Shown here: one piece after another, positions 21,207 to 30,423 of the stretch | Layout: the number at the start of each line of letters is the position of its first letter | How positions within the stretch are numbered: position 1 is the stretch's first letter | Source: Shewanella sp. KX20019 | GTDB lineage: Bacteria; Pseudomonadota; Gammaproteobacteria; Enterobacterales; Shewanellaceae | Reading direction: 5' to 3' | Assembly: GCF_016757755.1 (NCBI RefSeq) | Contig: NZ_CP068437.1 | Location: forward strand, 62,001 to 126,000 | Length of the DNA: 64,000 nt | Translations under genes and position numbers: made by a program | The notes under the pieces: model-generated | Databases searched by the model: none | Told to the model about the DNA's origin: nothing | What the model saw: the letters and a program-made list of their open reading frames with translations, nothing else

Positions 21207-21273
21207 TGGGCTTATACCCATCCCTCTGAATCCTGCATTCTCAGGTCGTATCAAAGAGGCATGGGATAAGCAT
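21207..21273. repeat. Short dispersed inverted repeat
   Basis: GCTTATACCCAT at the left and ATGGGATAAGC at the right are inverted copies with one base inserted, enclosing GAATCCTGCATTCTCAGGTC. The inner part recurs inverted at 14449-14475. It lies between convergent elbB and glpG and could fold into a hairpin that serves both as a 3' end. Confidence 0.55.
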
Positions 21274-21293
21274 TAATCGGCTGGTTTATCTGG

Positions 21294-22133
21294 CTATGCC
21301 TGTCGTTTTTGGCTATCGATAAAACCCTGTAATACGCCGACGAGCAAACCACCAAGATGGGCACCATTAGCAATAGAAAGGCCGAACATATCGGTAAAAC
21401 CAAATACTAGCCATAACAGCATAAAGCCAATGTAGGCGGGCGGTAGTCCGATCCCTGATTCAGGACGTTTAACACCCATAATCCAGGTGTAACCGACCAC
21501 TGCATATACAACGCCCGATAGGCCACCAAAATTAGGCCCCGCCATGAAATACTGCAGTATGTTAGGTAGGGTGCCACCAACCAGTAACAGAATAAATAGC
21601 GGCTTAAAGCCTATTTTGTTTTCAATTTTGCCGCCTAAGTACCACCACCATAGTAAATTAAAGATGATGTGCATTGCAGAAAAGTGGATAAGACTTGGGG
21701 TAAATAGTCGCCAAAATTCACTGAGTGCTGCGGGTGATGTGGCGCCAAAAAACGATAAGCTTTCAAAGATAGGGTTAGCGAAGCCGAAGTTCATTGCAGC
21801 ATAAATCATGACGCAGCTAAAAAACACCGCCAAAGTGAGTGGCCCAGCCCCGGTTAAAAATTGGCTCAGTAGCAATAACTTTGGGTTGCCGTAATCTAAT
21901 TTTGTATGGGTGTCACCATAGTCCCATGATGCGGCTAAATACTTATCATCATAAGGGTTACTGAGAAAATCTTGATACTCTTGCTGTACTTGAGCTAGGT
22001 GAGATTCATCATGCAATACCAGCAAAACGCCCCGCTCGGCAGGTATCACCGCACAATTTATGTTTTGACCTTTAAGGTAATCGATGAGTGCTTGCGCTGC
22101 TCTGCCGTTGGGTAAGCTGCCTATCTCTATCAT
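21294..22133 (-). CDS. glpG: Rhomboid intramembrane serine protease GlpG
   Basis: Cleaves transmembrane segments inside the inner membrane. The 279-residue chain has the cytoplasmic N-terminal domain (residues 1 to about 85) followed by six membrane helices. Catalytic Ser206 is in GLSGVVYAV and His259 in NGAHLGG, close to E. coli Ser201 and His254; the WWWYLGGKIENKIG loop and the HFSAMHIIFNLLWWW helix are also typical. glpE lies 28 bases upstream on the same strand, so the two form a glpE-glpG unit as in E. coli, here without glpR or glpD. Confidence 0.94.
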   Translation of the reverse strand: MIEIGSLPNGRAAQALIDYLKGQNINCAVIPAERGVLLVLHDESHLAQVQQEYQDFLSNPYDDKYLAASWDYGDTHTKLDYGNPKLLLLSQFLTGAGPLTLAVFFSCVMIYAAMNFGFANPIFESLSFFGATSPAALSEFWRLFTPSLIHFSAMHIIFNLLWWWYLGGKIENKIGFKPLFILLLVGGTLPNILQYFMAGPNFGGLSGVVYAVVGYTWIMGVKRPESGIGLPPAYIGFMLLWLVFGFTDMFGLSIANGAHLGGLLVGVLQGFIDSQKRQA

Positions 22134-22161
22134 CGATCTTTCCTTTTATTACGCGTTAGTA

Positions 22162-22470
22162 TTATGCATTAGCCTGATGCCAGGCACTATAGCCGCCATC
22201 TAAGCTATAAACATCGTCAAACCCCTGCTCATTTAAATAGCTGGCTGCACTTTGGCTACTAATTCCATGATAACAGACAACGATAACAGGCCGATCCATG
22301 TCTGCGTCGGCAATATAGTGAGCGAGATTTTCGTTATTGAGATTAAAAGAGGCATCTATGTGGCCAGCTTCGAAACTGGCAGCGTCTCTAATATCCACAA
22401 TTTGCAGATCAGCCGTGGCTTGCTGCAGTTGAATAAGTTGGTTTACACTCAAATGTTGAAAATCTGACAT
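22162..22470 (-). CDS. glpE: Thiosulfate sulfurtransferase GlpE (single-domain rhodanese)
   Basis: Transfers sulfane sulfur from thiosulfate to thiol acceptors such as thioredoxin or cyanide in the cytoplasm. The 102-residue single rhodanese domain has LQIVDIRDAASFEAGHI at the N-terminus and the active loop CYHGIS with Cys66 (E. coli Cys65), then SLDGGYSAW. The six-residue active loop is the GlpE type. A terminator lies between it and upstream tdh, so it is likely transcribed on its own with glpG. Confidence 0.92.
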   Translation of the reverse strand: MSDFQHLSVNQLIQLQQATADLQIVDIRDAASFEAGHIDASFNLNNENLAHYIADADMDRPVIVVCYHGISSQSAASYLNEQGFDDVYSLDGGYSAWHQANA

Positions 22471-22495
22471 AGAAAACCTGCAGTAATAGCGGAAT

Positions 22496-22524
22496 AAAAA
22501 GGGGCTGGCACAGCTGCCTGCCCC
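22496..22524 (-). terminator. Terminator of the kbl-tdh operon
   Basis: Minus strand GGGGC-A-GGCA, loop, TGCC-A-GCCCC (one internal mismatch) and five T, 10 bases past the tdh stop codon. Confidence 0.75.
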
Positions 22525-22534
22525 ATAGGACTAA

Positions 22535-23560
22535 TTAGTCCCAGTTTAAGATCACTTTTCCTGACTGGCCAGAGCGCATAGCGTCAAAACCCTGCTGGAA
22601 ATCATCAATCTTGAAGTGATGAGTGATAATCGGGGAAATATCTAAGCCTGATTGGATCAAACTCGCCATCTTGTACCAGGTCTCAAACATCTCACGGCCA
22701 TAAATACCCTTGATGATCAGCCCTTTAAAGATCACTTTGCTCCAATCAATCGCCATTTCGCCGCCGGGAATACCTAGCATGGCAACTTTACCGCCATGGT
22801 TCATGGTGTCGAGCATTGAGTGGAATGCCGCAGGTACCCCAGACATTTCAAGGCCGACATCGAAGCCTTCAGTCATGCCAAGTTCGCTCATAACGTCATC
22901 TAAGCTTTCTTTAGCAACATTAACAGCGCGAGTAGCACCCATTTTTTCGGCAAGTTCCAGACGATAGTCGTTAACGTCGGTGATCACCACGTGGCGTGCA
23001 CCTACATGGCGACATACCGCTGCAGCCATAATGCCAATTGGACCAGCACCGGTAATTAATACATCTTCCCCCACCAGATCGAATGACAGTGCGGTATGAA
23101 CGGCATTACCAAACGGATCAAAGATAGAGGCTAAATCGTCAGAGATATCATCAGGGATCTTAAAAGCATTAAAGGCTGGGATCACTAAATACTCAGCAAA
23201 AGCCCCTTCGCGGTTTACACCTACACCTGACGTGTTACGGCATAAGTGAGTACGGCCGCCACGACAGTTGCGGCAGTGACCACAGGTAATATGACCTTCA
23301 CCTGAGACGCGGTCGCCAATGGTAAAGCCACGAACTTCTTGGCCAATATCGACAACTTCACCGACATATTCATGGCCAACAACCATAGGCACAGGAATGG
23401 TATTTTGCGACCATTCGTCCCAGTTGTAGATATGAACGTCAGTACCACAAATAGCCGTTTTACGGATCTTAATCAGTAGATCGTTGTGACCCATTTCAGG
23501 CTTAGGGGCGTCAACCATCCAGATGCCTTCTTCAGGCTTTAATTTACTCAGCGCTTTCAT
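22535..23560 (-). CDS. tdh: L-threonine 3-dehydrogenase
   Basis: Oxidises L-threonine with NAD+ to 2-amino-3-ketobutyrate, the first step of threonine degradation to glycine. A zinc-dependent MDR enzyme of 341 residues, the same length as in E. coli. Catalytic zinc ligands are Cys38 (AICGTDVHIYNW) and His63-Glu64 (GHEYVGE); the structural zinc is held by Cys93, Cys96, Cys99 and Cys107. The NAD fold shows VLITGAGPIGIMA. It follows kbl on the same strand, so the two enzymes act in sequence from one operon, known in E. coli to respond to Lrp and leucine. Confidence 0.96.
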   Translation of the reverse strand: MKALSKLKPEEGIWMVDAPKPEMGHNDLLIKIRKTAICGTDVHIYNWDEWSQNTIPVPMVVGHEYVGEVVDIGQEVRGFTIGDRVSGEGHITCGHCRNCRGGRTHLCRNTSGVGVNREGAFAEYLVIPAFNAFKIPDDISDDLASIFDPFGNAVHTALSFDLVGEDVLITGAGPIGIMAAAVCRHVGARHVVITDVNDYRLELAEKMGATRAVNVAKESLDDVMSELGMTEGFDVGLEMSGVPAAFHSMLDTMNHGGKVAMLGIPGGEMAIDWSKVIFKGLIIKGIYGREMFETWYKMASLIQSGLDISPIITHHFKIDDFQQGFDAMRSGQSGKVILNWD

Positions 23561-23648
23561 CTTTTGACCTATGACAGACTGCTAACGAGTAGTCTGCAAA
23601 ATTGATTCAATTAGGGCTACAACATTGTGTCGCCCTATTGGTTTAATT

Positions 23649-24845
23649 CTAGCTGATAATAGCCATCTCTTTCGCGATACGGGTAAAGGCTTCAATCGCT
23701 TTGTCGATTTGCGCTTTGGTGTGCGCTGCAGACATTTGAGTACGAATACGTGCTTGGCCTTTTGGTACCACAGGGAATGAGAAGCCGATAACGTAGATGT
23801 TTTCTGCCAGTAGACGATTAGCGAAGTCACCTGCAATTTTGGCGTCACCAATCATAACTGGGATGATTGCATGGTCGGCACCACCAAGGGTAAAGCCTGC
23901 TGCTGACATCTTCTCACGGAAGTAACGGCTATTTTCCCAAACAGCTTCACGTAGTTCTTGACCCGTTTTGAGCATCTCAAGCACATGAATTGATGCGGTA
24001 ACGATTGAAGGCGCTAGCGAGTTAGAGAAAAGGTATGGGCGCGAACGCTGACGCAACCATTCAACTACCTCTTTCTTGGCTGAAGTGAATCCACCTGAGG
24101 CGCCACCTAAAGCTTTACCTAACGTACCGGTAATGATGTCAACACGGTCCATCACATCACAGAATTCGTGGGTACCACGACCCTCTTGGCCAACAAAGCC
24201 GACAGCGTGTGAATCATCAACCATCACTAGTGCATCGTACTTATCAGCAAGGTCGCAAACGCCTTTAAGGTTGGCGATGACGCCGTCCATTGAGAATACG
24301 CCGTCAGTTGCAATCAAGATATTACGTGCACCTGCTTCTTTAGCGGCTTTTAGCTGTGTCTCAAGATCGGCCATATCATTGTTTGCATAACGGAAACGTT
24401 TTGCCTTACATAAACGCACGCCATCAATAATTGATGCATGGTTAAGTGCGTCAGAGACAATAGCATCTTCTGCGCTTAATAGTGTTTCGAACAATCCGGC
24501 ATTAGCATCAAAGCATGAAGAGTAAAGGATGGTGTCTTCCATACCAAGGAAGCTGCTTAAACTTGCTTCCAACTGCTTATGGATATCTTGTGTGCCACAG
24601 ATAAATCGCACAGAGGCCATGCCAAACCCGTGGGCGTCGAGTCCGCCTTTGGCTGCTTTAACAAGTTCAGGATGATTGGCTAAACCTAAGTAGTTATTAG
24701 CGCAAAAATTAATAACTTGGTCACCATTAACTTCAATTGCTGTTTGTTGAGGAGAAACAATTACGCGCTCGCTCTTATAAAGGCCTTCCGCTTTTACATC
24801 GGCAATCTGTTGATTTATTTGGTCGTAGAATGAGGTATTTGCCAC
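23649..24845 (-). CDS. kbl: Glycine C-acetyltransferase (2-amino-3-ketobutyrate CoA ligase)
   Basis: PLP enzyme that cleaves 2-amino-3-ketobutyrate with CoA into glycine and acetyl-CoA, the second step after Tdh. The 398-residue alpha-oxoamine synthase fold has the cofactor lysine Lys244 in TGTLGKALGGASGG, the substrate region NNYLGLANHPEL, and DDSHAVGFVG with the ring-stacking and Asp residues. The position of the Lys equals that of E. coli Kbl. It is the first gene of kbl-tdh, with an 88-base gap before tdh. Confidence 0.96.
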   Translation of the reverse strand: MANTSFYDQINQQIADVKAEGLYKSERVIVSPQQTAIEVNGDQVINFCANNYLGLANHPELVKAAKGGLDAHGFGMASVRFICGTQDIHKQLEASLSSFLGMEDTILYSSCFDANAGLFETLLSAEDAIVSDALNHASIIDGVRLCKAKRFRYANNDMADLETQLKAAKEAGARNILIATDGVFSMDGVIANLKGVCDLADKYDALVMVDDSHAVGFVGQEGRGTHEFCDVMDRVDIITGTLGKALGGASGGFTSAKKEVVEWLRQRSRPYLFSNSLAPSIVTASIHVLEMLKTGQELREAVWENSRYFREKMSAAGFTLGGADHAIIPVMIGDAKIAGDFANRLLAENIYVIGFSFPVVPKGQARIRTQMSAAHTKAQIDKAIEAFTRIAKEMAIIS

Positions 24846-25235
24846 CCGAATTCTCCTTAATTTAGTATTGTTTTGTCTATTGGAGTGGCGGCATTTTAAC
24901 CTTAAATAGCCCAGCCCTACAGCCTTTTTTTTAGCGCAGCGGCGAGATAAGTTAGATTAGGGCTACAGCATGTTTCAGATTAGTTAAACTAACGGTTGCT
25001 ATTGTATTCTAGAGTTTGAAGTTTGGAGACCACCGCGTTAACACGTGCGCTTCATTGCCTGTTTATGCTGTTTTATACCCGGTCTTGAAAGCCACGCTGA
25101 GTGGCTGGCGAAACTTACAATTACCACTATTTCTAATGGTGGCTTTGATACGTTGATTGCTGAATGATAACGATATCTACCCGAAAGTGATATTGATAAG
25201 GTGCTGGTTCACACCTTACTGTTGTCATCAATAAA
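24846..25235. other. Spacer between kbl and the TetR gene
   Basis: 390 bases without a convincing open frame. It holds several short hairpins: AGCCAC/GTGGCT near 25090, a CCACTATT/AATGGTGG arm pair near 25123-25142, and TAAGGTG/CACCTTA at 25198-25219, just after the TetR stop codon. The last may end that transcript but lacks a U tract. The kbl promoter must lie in the left part. Confidence 0.45.
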
Positions 25236-25901
25236 CTAAGAAGGAGTGCTAGAACTTATCGCCATTGAGCGATAGTACTCTTCAAGCCTTTCAAACGTGG
25301 CGGAGGAGTTTGGGGTGGAATAGGCTCTAAATATCATGATGACTCGCAATAGGCCTTCATATAATGACTCTTTAGTGATTGAACCGATACAAGATTGCGT
25401 TTGGGTTAATTTATAGCTTATCCAGAAACTCACCAGCATTTTAATGGTGTCTGCCAGTGGTGCGATATCCTCTTCACTTATTGCTAGGAAGCCATCTTGA
25501 GTGAGCTTAGTCAGTACATTGCTAGAGCGTGCTAAAACATCTTGTTGTGCCTGCAAATAGCGGTTTTTTAACGCTTCATCGCGGCTGAGAATATCGGCAA
25601 GGTTGGCATACATAAAGCGGAACTGCCATAAAGTGTAGAACATGGCATCAAAGTAGCCAATCAGCAGATCGACATCGACCTCCTTGTCTACATAGGGCTG
25701 AAAGCCGGACTCTAAATGTTGTTCGTAGAGACTGAAAATTGAGCGAATAATGTCTTCTTTATTACGGAAGTGATAGTAGAGGTTGCCAGGACTAATATTT
25801 AGGTGTGCAGCAATATGATTAGTAGTGATTGCTCTTTCGCCATGCTGATTGAACAACTCTAAGCTGGCTTGGACAATTTTGTCTCGGGTCTTCATATTCA
25901 T
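25236..25901 (-). CDS. TetR/AcrR family transcriptional regulator
   Basis: A 221-residue one-component regulator. The N-terminal TetR helix-turn-helix is clear: KTRDKIVQASLELFNQHGERAITTNHIAAHLNISPGNLYYHFRNKEDI, quoted here in outline with the recognition helix at GNLYYHF. The C-terminal ligand domain (WQFRFMYANLADILSRDEALKNRYLQ) is the type often linked to fatty-acid or lipid control. It is divergent from waaA, 178 bases apart, so control of the LPS gene is possible but not shown. Two in-frame ATGs (25901, 25895) differ by two codons. Confidence 0.85.
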   Translation of the reverse strand: MNMKTRDKIVQASLELFNQHGERAITTNHIAAHLNISPGNLYYHFRNKEDIIRSIFSLYEQHLESGFQPYVDKEVDVDLLIGYFDAMFYTLWQFRFMYANLADILSRDEALKNRYLQAQQDVLARSSNVLTKLTQDGFLAISEEDIAPLADTIKMLVSFWISYKLTQTQSCIGSITKESLYEGLLRVIMIFRAYSTPNSSATFERLEEYYRSMAISSSTPS

Positions 25902-26079
25902 CCTAAATGATTTATATCCACGAAATCACCAACCTTGGTGTTGACGGTGTTTGGTTTAGCTATTTGAAAATGCGCGAGCAACTCGACATATTCGCAGCTT
26001 GGCATCTACGTTAAGTTGTGACTATCATGTTAGCATTGGTGCAATTCTTCAAGTAAAACTCACTAAAGTAAAAAAATTA

Positions 26080-27348
26080 ATGAATCGTAGCCTTTATACT
26101 GCTTTGCTTTACCTTCTTTTACCGCTGTTAGTGGTCTATTTAGCAGTTCGTGCCTTTAAAAGCCCCGGTTACCGTGGCCGCTGGGACGAACGATTTAGCC
26201 TAAAAGGCTTACAACAAACCGACCTGTTACTGCATTGTGTTTCAATGGGAGAAACAATAGCGGCGATCCCTCTTATAAAACAGATCCAAGCGAGCCACCC
26301 CAACTTAACGATTACGGTGACCACGACTAGCCCTACGGGCTCTGCTGAAGTGGTACGTGCGTTTGCAGGTACAGTACAGCATTGTTATTTACCCTTTGAT
26401 TTAGCATGGTGCAGCAGACGCTTTGTAAAACAAGTGGCACCGAAGACCTGCATCATTATGGAAACAGAGCTTTGGCCTAATTTGGTTCATTACCTAAAGG
26501 CCAATGACAGCAAAGTGTTATTGGCGAATGCTCGCTTATCGCAAAAGTCTGCTGATGCTTATCAAAAGCGTCCTAGGCTGAATCTACCGATGCTACAAAG
26601 CTTAGATGCGATAGCTGCTCAATCAGAGCAAGCCGCAGCGCGTTTTATTGAGCTTGGAGCCAGCCACGAAAAGGTGACGGTTTGCGGTAGCCTAAAGTTT
26701 GATTTAACCATTGATGATACGTTTATTGAGGCAGCTAAAGCTCTTCGTGAAAGCTGGCAAGCGCAGCATCGGCCAGTTTGGGTGGCGGGTTCGGTACACC
26801 CCGGAGAGTTTGAGCTAATGTTGCAAGCTCATAAAAGAGTCATGCAACAATATCCAACAGCCTTGATGATAATGGTGCCAAGGCATCCGGAGCAGTTTGA
26901 TGCCGCGGTAACAGCCGTTAAACAGGCCAATATGCGGGTGACTCGACGCAGTCTTCACCATGGTGTGACTGCACAAACTCAGGTTGTTGTTGGCGATACT
27001 ATGGGAGAGTTACTGACATTTTATGCTGCGGCGGATCAAGCTTTTGTTGGGGGTACGCTAATTGAAAGTGGTGGCCACAATCCTCTAGAGCCAGCCGCAG
27101 TTGGCTTACCCGTTTGCGTGGGCCCGCATCACTGGGACTTCAAAGAAATCACGCAGCTGCTAGCAGTAAAAGGCGCATTGCAGATCGTTGATTCAAGTGA
27201 GCAGCTTGCTCAGACGTTAGTTGAATTGCTCGTCAATAGAGAGGCTTATACCCAGGCTAGCGATGCTGCCAAGCAAGTGGTTGCAGAAAACCGAGGCGCG
27301 CTAAAAAAGCAATTTTCGCTGGTGGAATCACTGCTTAGTAAAGTTTAA
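26080..27348 (+). CDS. waaA: Kdo transferase (3-deoxy-D-manno-octulosonic acid transferase)
   Basis: Adds Kdo from CMP-Kdo to lipid A precursor at the inner membrane. The 422-residue GT-B protein (GT30) has an N-terminal membrane anchor (LLYLLLPLLVVYLAVRAF), the catalytic HCVSMGETIAAIPLI with its Glu, PFDLAWCSRRFV, METELWPNL, VPRHPEQF and GGTLIESGGHNPLEPAA. The chosen ATG gives the family N-terminus; the frame is open upstream but those codons are not conserved. It converges with kdkA. One Kdo plus KdkA suggests a Kdo-4-phosphate core, as in Haemophilus and Vibrio; this is inference. Confidence 0.95.
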   Translation: MNRSLYTALLYLLLPLLVVYLAVRAFKSPGYRGRWDERFSLKGLQQTDLLLHCVSMGETIAAIPLIKQIQASHPNLTITVTTTSPTGSAEVVRAFAGTVQHCYLPFDLAWCSRRFVKQVAPKTCIIMETELWPNLVHYLKANDSKVLLANARLSQKSADAYQKRPRLNLPMLQSLDAIAAQSEQAAARFIELGASHEKVTVCGSLKFDLTIDDTFIEAAKALRESWQAQHRPVWVAGSVHPGEFELMLQAHKRVMQQYPTALMIMVPRHPEQFDAAVTAVKQANMRVTRRSLHHGVTAQTQVVVGDTMGELLTFYAAADQAFVGGTLIESGGHNPLEPAAVGLPVCVGPHHWDFKEITQLLAVKGALQIVDSSEQLAQTLVELLVNREAYTQASDAAKQVVAENRGALKKQFSLVESLLSKV

Positions 27349-27376
27349 CCTGTAAGTGAGCCGCTTAAAGCACGGT

Positions 27377-28111
27377 TTACTTTTTGGCCAATGCGCCGTG
27401 GTAAGCATGATACAGGTGCTGCCAATCAGCCTCTGTAAAGGCAAGTTGCGGCAGTTTGGCTAACTCCTTTCTAAATGAACGCAGTAAGCGGTCTATATTG
27501 GATTGTTGCCAATCTGCTTTTGGCGCGCGTATTTCACCACGGTCAAAATCGATTAAATAGAATTGCTCTGAGGTAATGAGTATATTCTTGGCATTCAGAT
27601 CGGCATGATATACACCGTGGTTATGGAAACGAGCGATACATCGGCCTAGGGATTGCCATTGCTCTGCAGTCATCGCGCTTTTGCTTAGCCGGGCGACTAA
27701 ATCTTCAGCGCCTTCGACTCGTTCAATAATTAAATCTGCGCGATAGCAAATACCTTTCCGCTCTACGTTGGCTGCAATGGGCTTTGGCACTGGAAAGCCT
27801 TGCTGATACAGGTTTTCTAGTAAAGCTAATTCAGCTACGGCGCGAGTACGATCTAAGCCAGTAAACAAATATTGGTCACGGCTAAGTTTTTCTATCAAGC
27901 CGCCACGATAATAATGCCGTAACACCCACTGTTGTTGGGTTGCGGCTAATTGACTCGCATCCACAAACCAGGTGGTATAGCGGCCTTTAGATGAACCTGT
28001 TATCGCTGAACGGGCACGCCAAAAATCCACCCCAAACCAAGTGACTTCAATCTCTTGCGGTGTTTGTTCGCTATAGGCAATACTGCCGCTGGCTGTTTTT
28101 TTAAACTTCAT
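27377..28111 (-). CDS. kdkA: 3-deoxy-D-manno-octulosonic acid kinase
   Basis: Phosphorylates O4 of the first Kdo of the LPS core with ATP. The 244-residue protein has a kinase-like fold. Its catalytic loop is HNHGVYHADLNAKNILI (Asp in HAD and Asn for metal), followed by LIDFDRGEIR in place of DFG. The N-terminal RYTTWFVD and RHYYRGGLIEKLSRDQYLFTGLDRTRA are typical of KdkA. The gene converges on waaA with 28 bases between stops and diverges from the GT9 gene, so waaA, kdkA and the core transferases form one functional cluster. Confidence 0.92.
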   Translation of the reverse strand: MKFKKTASGSIAYSEQTPQEIEVTWFGVDFWRARSAITGSSKGRYTTWFVDASQLAATQQQWVLRHYYRGGLIEKLSRDQYLFTGLDRTRAVAELALLENLYQQGFPVPKPIAANVERKGICYRADLIIERVEGAEDLVARLSKSAMTAEQWQSLGRCIARFHNHGVYHADLNAKNILITSEQFYLIDFDRGEIRAPKADWQQSNIDRLLRSFRKELAKLPQLAFTEADWQHLYHAYHGALAKK

Positions 28112-28195
28112 AGATAGAATTGTACGCTAAAGCGTGGAACCTGCGGCCATTCTACATTAAGATCGGTAGATTACGCCAAACAACCTTCGAGCATT

Positions 28196-29281
28196 ATGAG
28201 CTTAACCACCCCTGATAGTCGCATTACACCTCAAGCAGACGCGTTAGATTTAACGCATGCTAAGTCCTTGTGCTTGCTTAGACTGTCGGCGATTGGCGAT
28301 GTATGCCATGCGGTGGCTATGGTGCAGGCGATTCAGCGACGTTACCCAGATCTTAAAATCACCTGGATTTTGGGGAAAATTGAATACCAGTTGCTAAAAC
28401 ACCTTCCTGGGGTGGAGTTTGTCATTTTTGATAAATCCCAAGGTTGGCGTAGTTACCTTAATCTAAAGCGGGCGCTTAAGGGGCAAAAGTTTGATGTGCT
28501 ATTGCACATGCAAATTGCACTGAGGGCGACGATTGCCTCCTTGGCTATATCGGCAAAGTTGCGTATCGGCTTCGATCGTTTTCGAGCAAAAGAGGGTCAG
28601 TGGCTGGTCACTAATCACCGCATAGAGCCACAAGTCACTCCGCATGTACTTGATGGTTTTATGGGTTTTGCGCAAGCGGTTGGAGTCACCGAACTCACCC
28701 CTAGCTGGAATATCCCTGTCTTAACTGCAGATACCGAGTTTGCCAAGGCGCTTATTCCGAACGGAAGTCCCGTGCTGGTCATTTGTGCGGCCGCGAGTAA
28801 AGCGGAGCGTAATTGGCTACCAGAGCGCTATGCAGCGGTGGCAGATCACGCCGTCAAAAAGGGCTATCGTGTTATCTTATGTGGTGGACCAACAGCGCTT
28901 GAGCGGGTACTTGCCGATAACATTCAAGGTGCGGCTCAGTCTGAACTTGAAAACCAAGTAGGTAAAACCACTTTATTGCAACTTTTAGCAGTATTGAAAC
29001 AAGCGACTATTGTACTTGCACCTGATACTGGCCCGGCTCATATGGCTGTTACACAAGGCACTCCTGTTATAGGTTTATACGCCCATTCGAATCCGGGTCG
29101 TACTGGGCCTTACACATGTTTAAGCTCTGCTGTCAGTGTTTATCAGCAGGTTATTACCGAGCAAAAGCAAGGCGATATTCCATGGGGAGTGAGGGCAAAA
29201 GGTGAACATTTAATGGAATTAATTAGTGTTAATAGCGTTATTTGCGCACTGGACTTGTTGTTGGATAAACAGGCTTCGTGA
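28196..29281 (+). CDS. Glycosyltransferase family 9 (LPS heptosyltransferase-like)
   Basis: A 361-residue GT-B enzyme of the heptosyltransferase family, which adds ADP-heptose units to the LPS inner core at the cytoplasmic face. Motifs: LLRLSAIGDVCHAVAMVQAI at the N-terminus (acceptor site), TWILGKIEY, and APDTGPAHMAVTQGTPVIGLY for the sugar-nucleotide site, followed by NPGRTGPY. It may be heptosyltransferase I or III; sequence alone does not separate them. It begins a plus-strand run with the three following glycosyl/phosphotransferase genes and starts 84 bases from kdkA. Confidence 0.88.
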   Translation: MSLTTPDSRITPQADALDLTHAKSLCLLRLSAIGDVCHAVAMVQAIQRRYPDLKITWILGKIEYQLLKHLPGVEFVIFDKSQGWRSYLNLKRALKGQKFDVLLHMQIALRATIASLAISAKLRIGFDRFRAKEGQWLVTNHRIEPQVTPHVLDGFMGFAQAVGVTELTPSWNIPVLTADTEFAKALIPNGSPVLVICAAASKAERNWLPERYAAVADHAVKKGYRVILCGGPTALERVLADNIQGAAQSELENQVGKTTLLQLLAVLKQATIVLAPDTGPAHMAVTQGTPVIGLYAHSNPGRTGPYTCLSSAVSVYQQVITEQKQGDIPWGVRAKGEHLMELISVNSVICALDLLLDKQAS

Positions 29282-29325
29282 ATTTTTGTTAGAATAATGC
29301 GTTAGCATTTTGCTTTTGTCGTCTG

Positions 29326-30423
29326 ATGAGTAAATCAATGACCCTATCTGCTCCGAAGTTTTTGTTTGTGCCAGTGTCTTCAGCGGAAGGCGTTGGTGAG
29401 TATATGCGATCCTTGATTGTCGCTAATGAGGTGAAGCTACGTTGGCCTGAGGCCGATATTCAATTCATCTTGAGCCGTCACGCGCCTTATTCCTCGACTT
29501 GCCCCTATCCAGTGGCGTTGTTAGATGATACCCCCACCAAAAATATTAAAGCGGTGAATGATTTCATCTCTTTCTATCAACCTGATTTTGTTATTTTTGA
29601 TGCCTCCGGTCGCCGTTCTCAGTTGGTCCATGCCAATAATTTTGGCGCTAAAGTTATATTTATCAGCCAGCATAAGCGTAAGCGTAGCCGGGGGATGAAA
29701 GTACTTCGTGCGCGGGTGACTGACAGCCACTGGGTAGTACAACCTGAATTTGTTATTGGTGATATTAGTTGGCTCGATAAGCTAAAACTGAAATTTATTG
29801 CTAAGTCAGAACCGATCATCATTGGCCCAATTTTCGTTAACCCGAGTGTAAATCGACAAGCAGAGCAGTTGGTGCATTATGGTTTAACCAAAGGGGGCTT
29901 TATTTTGCTCAATGCGGGCTCTGGTGGCCATCAAAATGGCAATGGTTATGTGGTAGAGGAGTTTGCCAGAGCCGCCGTCAGTATTTACCAAGCCACGCAG
30001 ATCCCTTGCGTGATGGTGTATGGACCGAGTTACCCTGGTGATATTCCCTTGGTTGAAGGGGTTACCACAATAAAAATGCTCAATCATGAAGCGCTAATTG
30101 ACCTACTGGATGCTGCAAAAGTGGCAATCTTAAGTGGTGGTGACACACTACTGCAGGCTATTGCACTGAAAAAAATGACCCTGTCGGTTGCTGTAGCAAA
30201 AGATCAGAATCATCGCGTTAGGGTGTGCAAAGAGAGTGGTTTAACGATAAGTTCAGAGCTCGATGCCCAACTAATGACTGACAACTTGATAAAATTAATC
30301 AACACAGATAGCCAGCTTGCATTGCAGTCTGCGCTGGCAAAATGTGACTGTGAAAATGGATTAGATATAGGCATGACAATAATAAGTGATTTATTTGATT
30401 ATAAATTTGGAGCTCAGCAATGA
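29326..30423 (+). CDS. Probable GT-B glycosyltransferase, LPS core cluster
   Basis: A 365-residue protein I cannot place in a named family. The N-terminal half (FLFVPVSSAEGVGEYMRSLIVANE, RWPEADIQFILSR) resembles the acceptor domain of MurG/GT28-like enzymes. The C-terminal half has LLNAGSGGHQNGNGYVVEEF, VMVYGPSYP and AILSGGDTLLQAIALKKMTLSVAV, which matches the nucleotide-sugar loop of that fold. It has no signal peptide or membrane helix. Its stop codon overlaps the start of the next gene (ATGA), so translational coupling with that GT4 gene is likely. Role in core sugar addition is inferred from context. Confidence 0.6.
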   Translation: MSKSMTLSAPKFLFVPVSSAEGVGEYMRSLIVANEVKLRWPEADIQFILSRHAPYSSTCPYPVALLDDTPTKNIKAVNDFISFYQPDFVIFDASGRRSQLVHANNFGAKVIFISQHKRKRSRGMKVLRARVTDSHWVVQPEFVIGDISWLDKLKLKFIAKSEPIIIGPIFVNPSVNRQAEQLVHYGLTKGGFILLNAGSGGHQNGNGYVVEEFARAAVSIYQATQIPCVMVYGPSYPGDIPLVEGVTTIKMLNHEALIDLLDAAKVAILSGGDTLLQAIALKKMTLSVAVAKDQNHRVRVCKESGLTISSELDAQLMTDNLIKLINTDSQLALQSALAKCDCENGLDIGMTIISDLFDYKFGAQQ

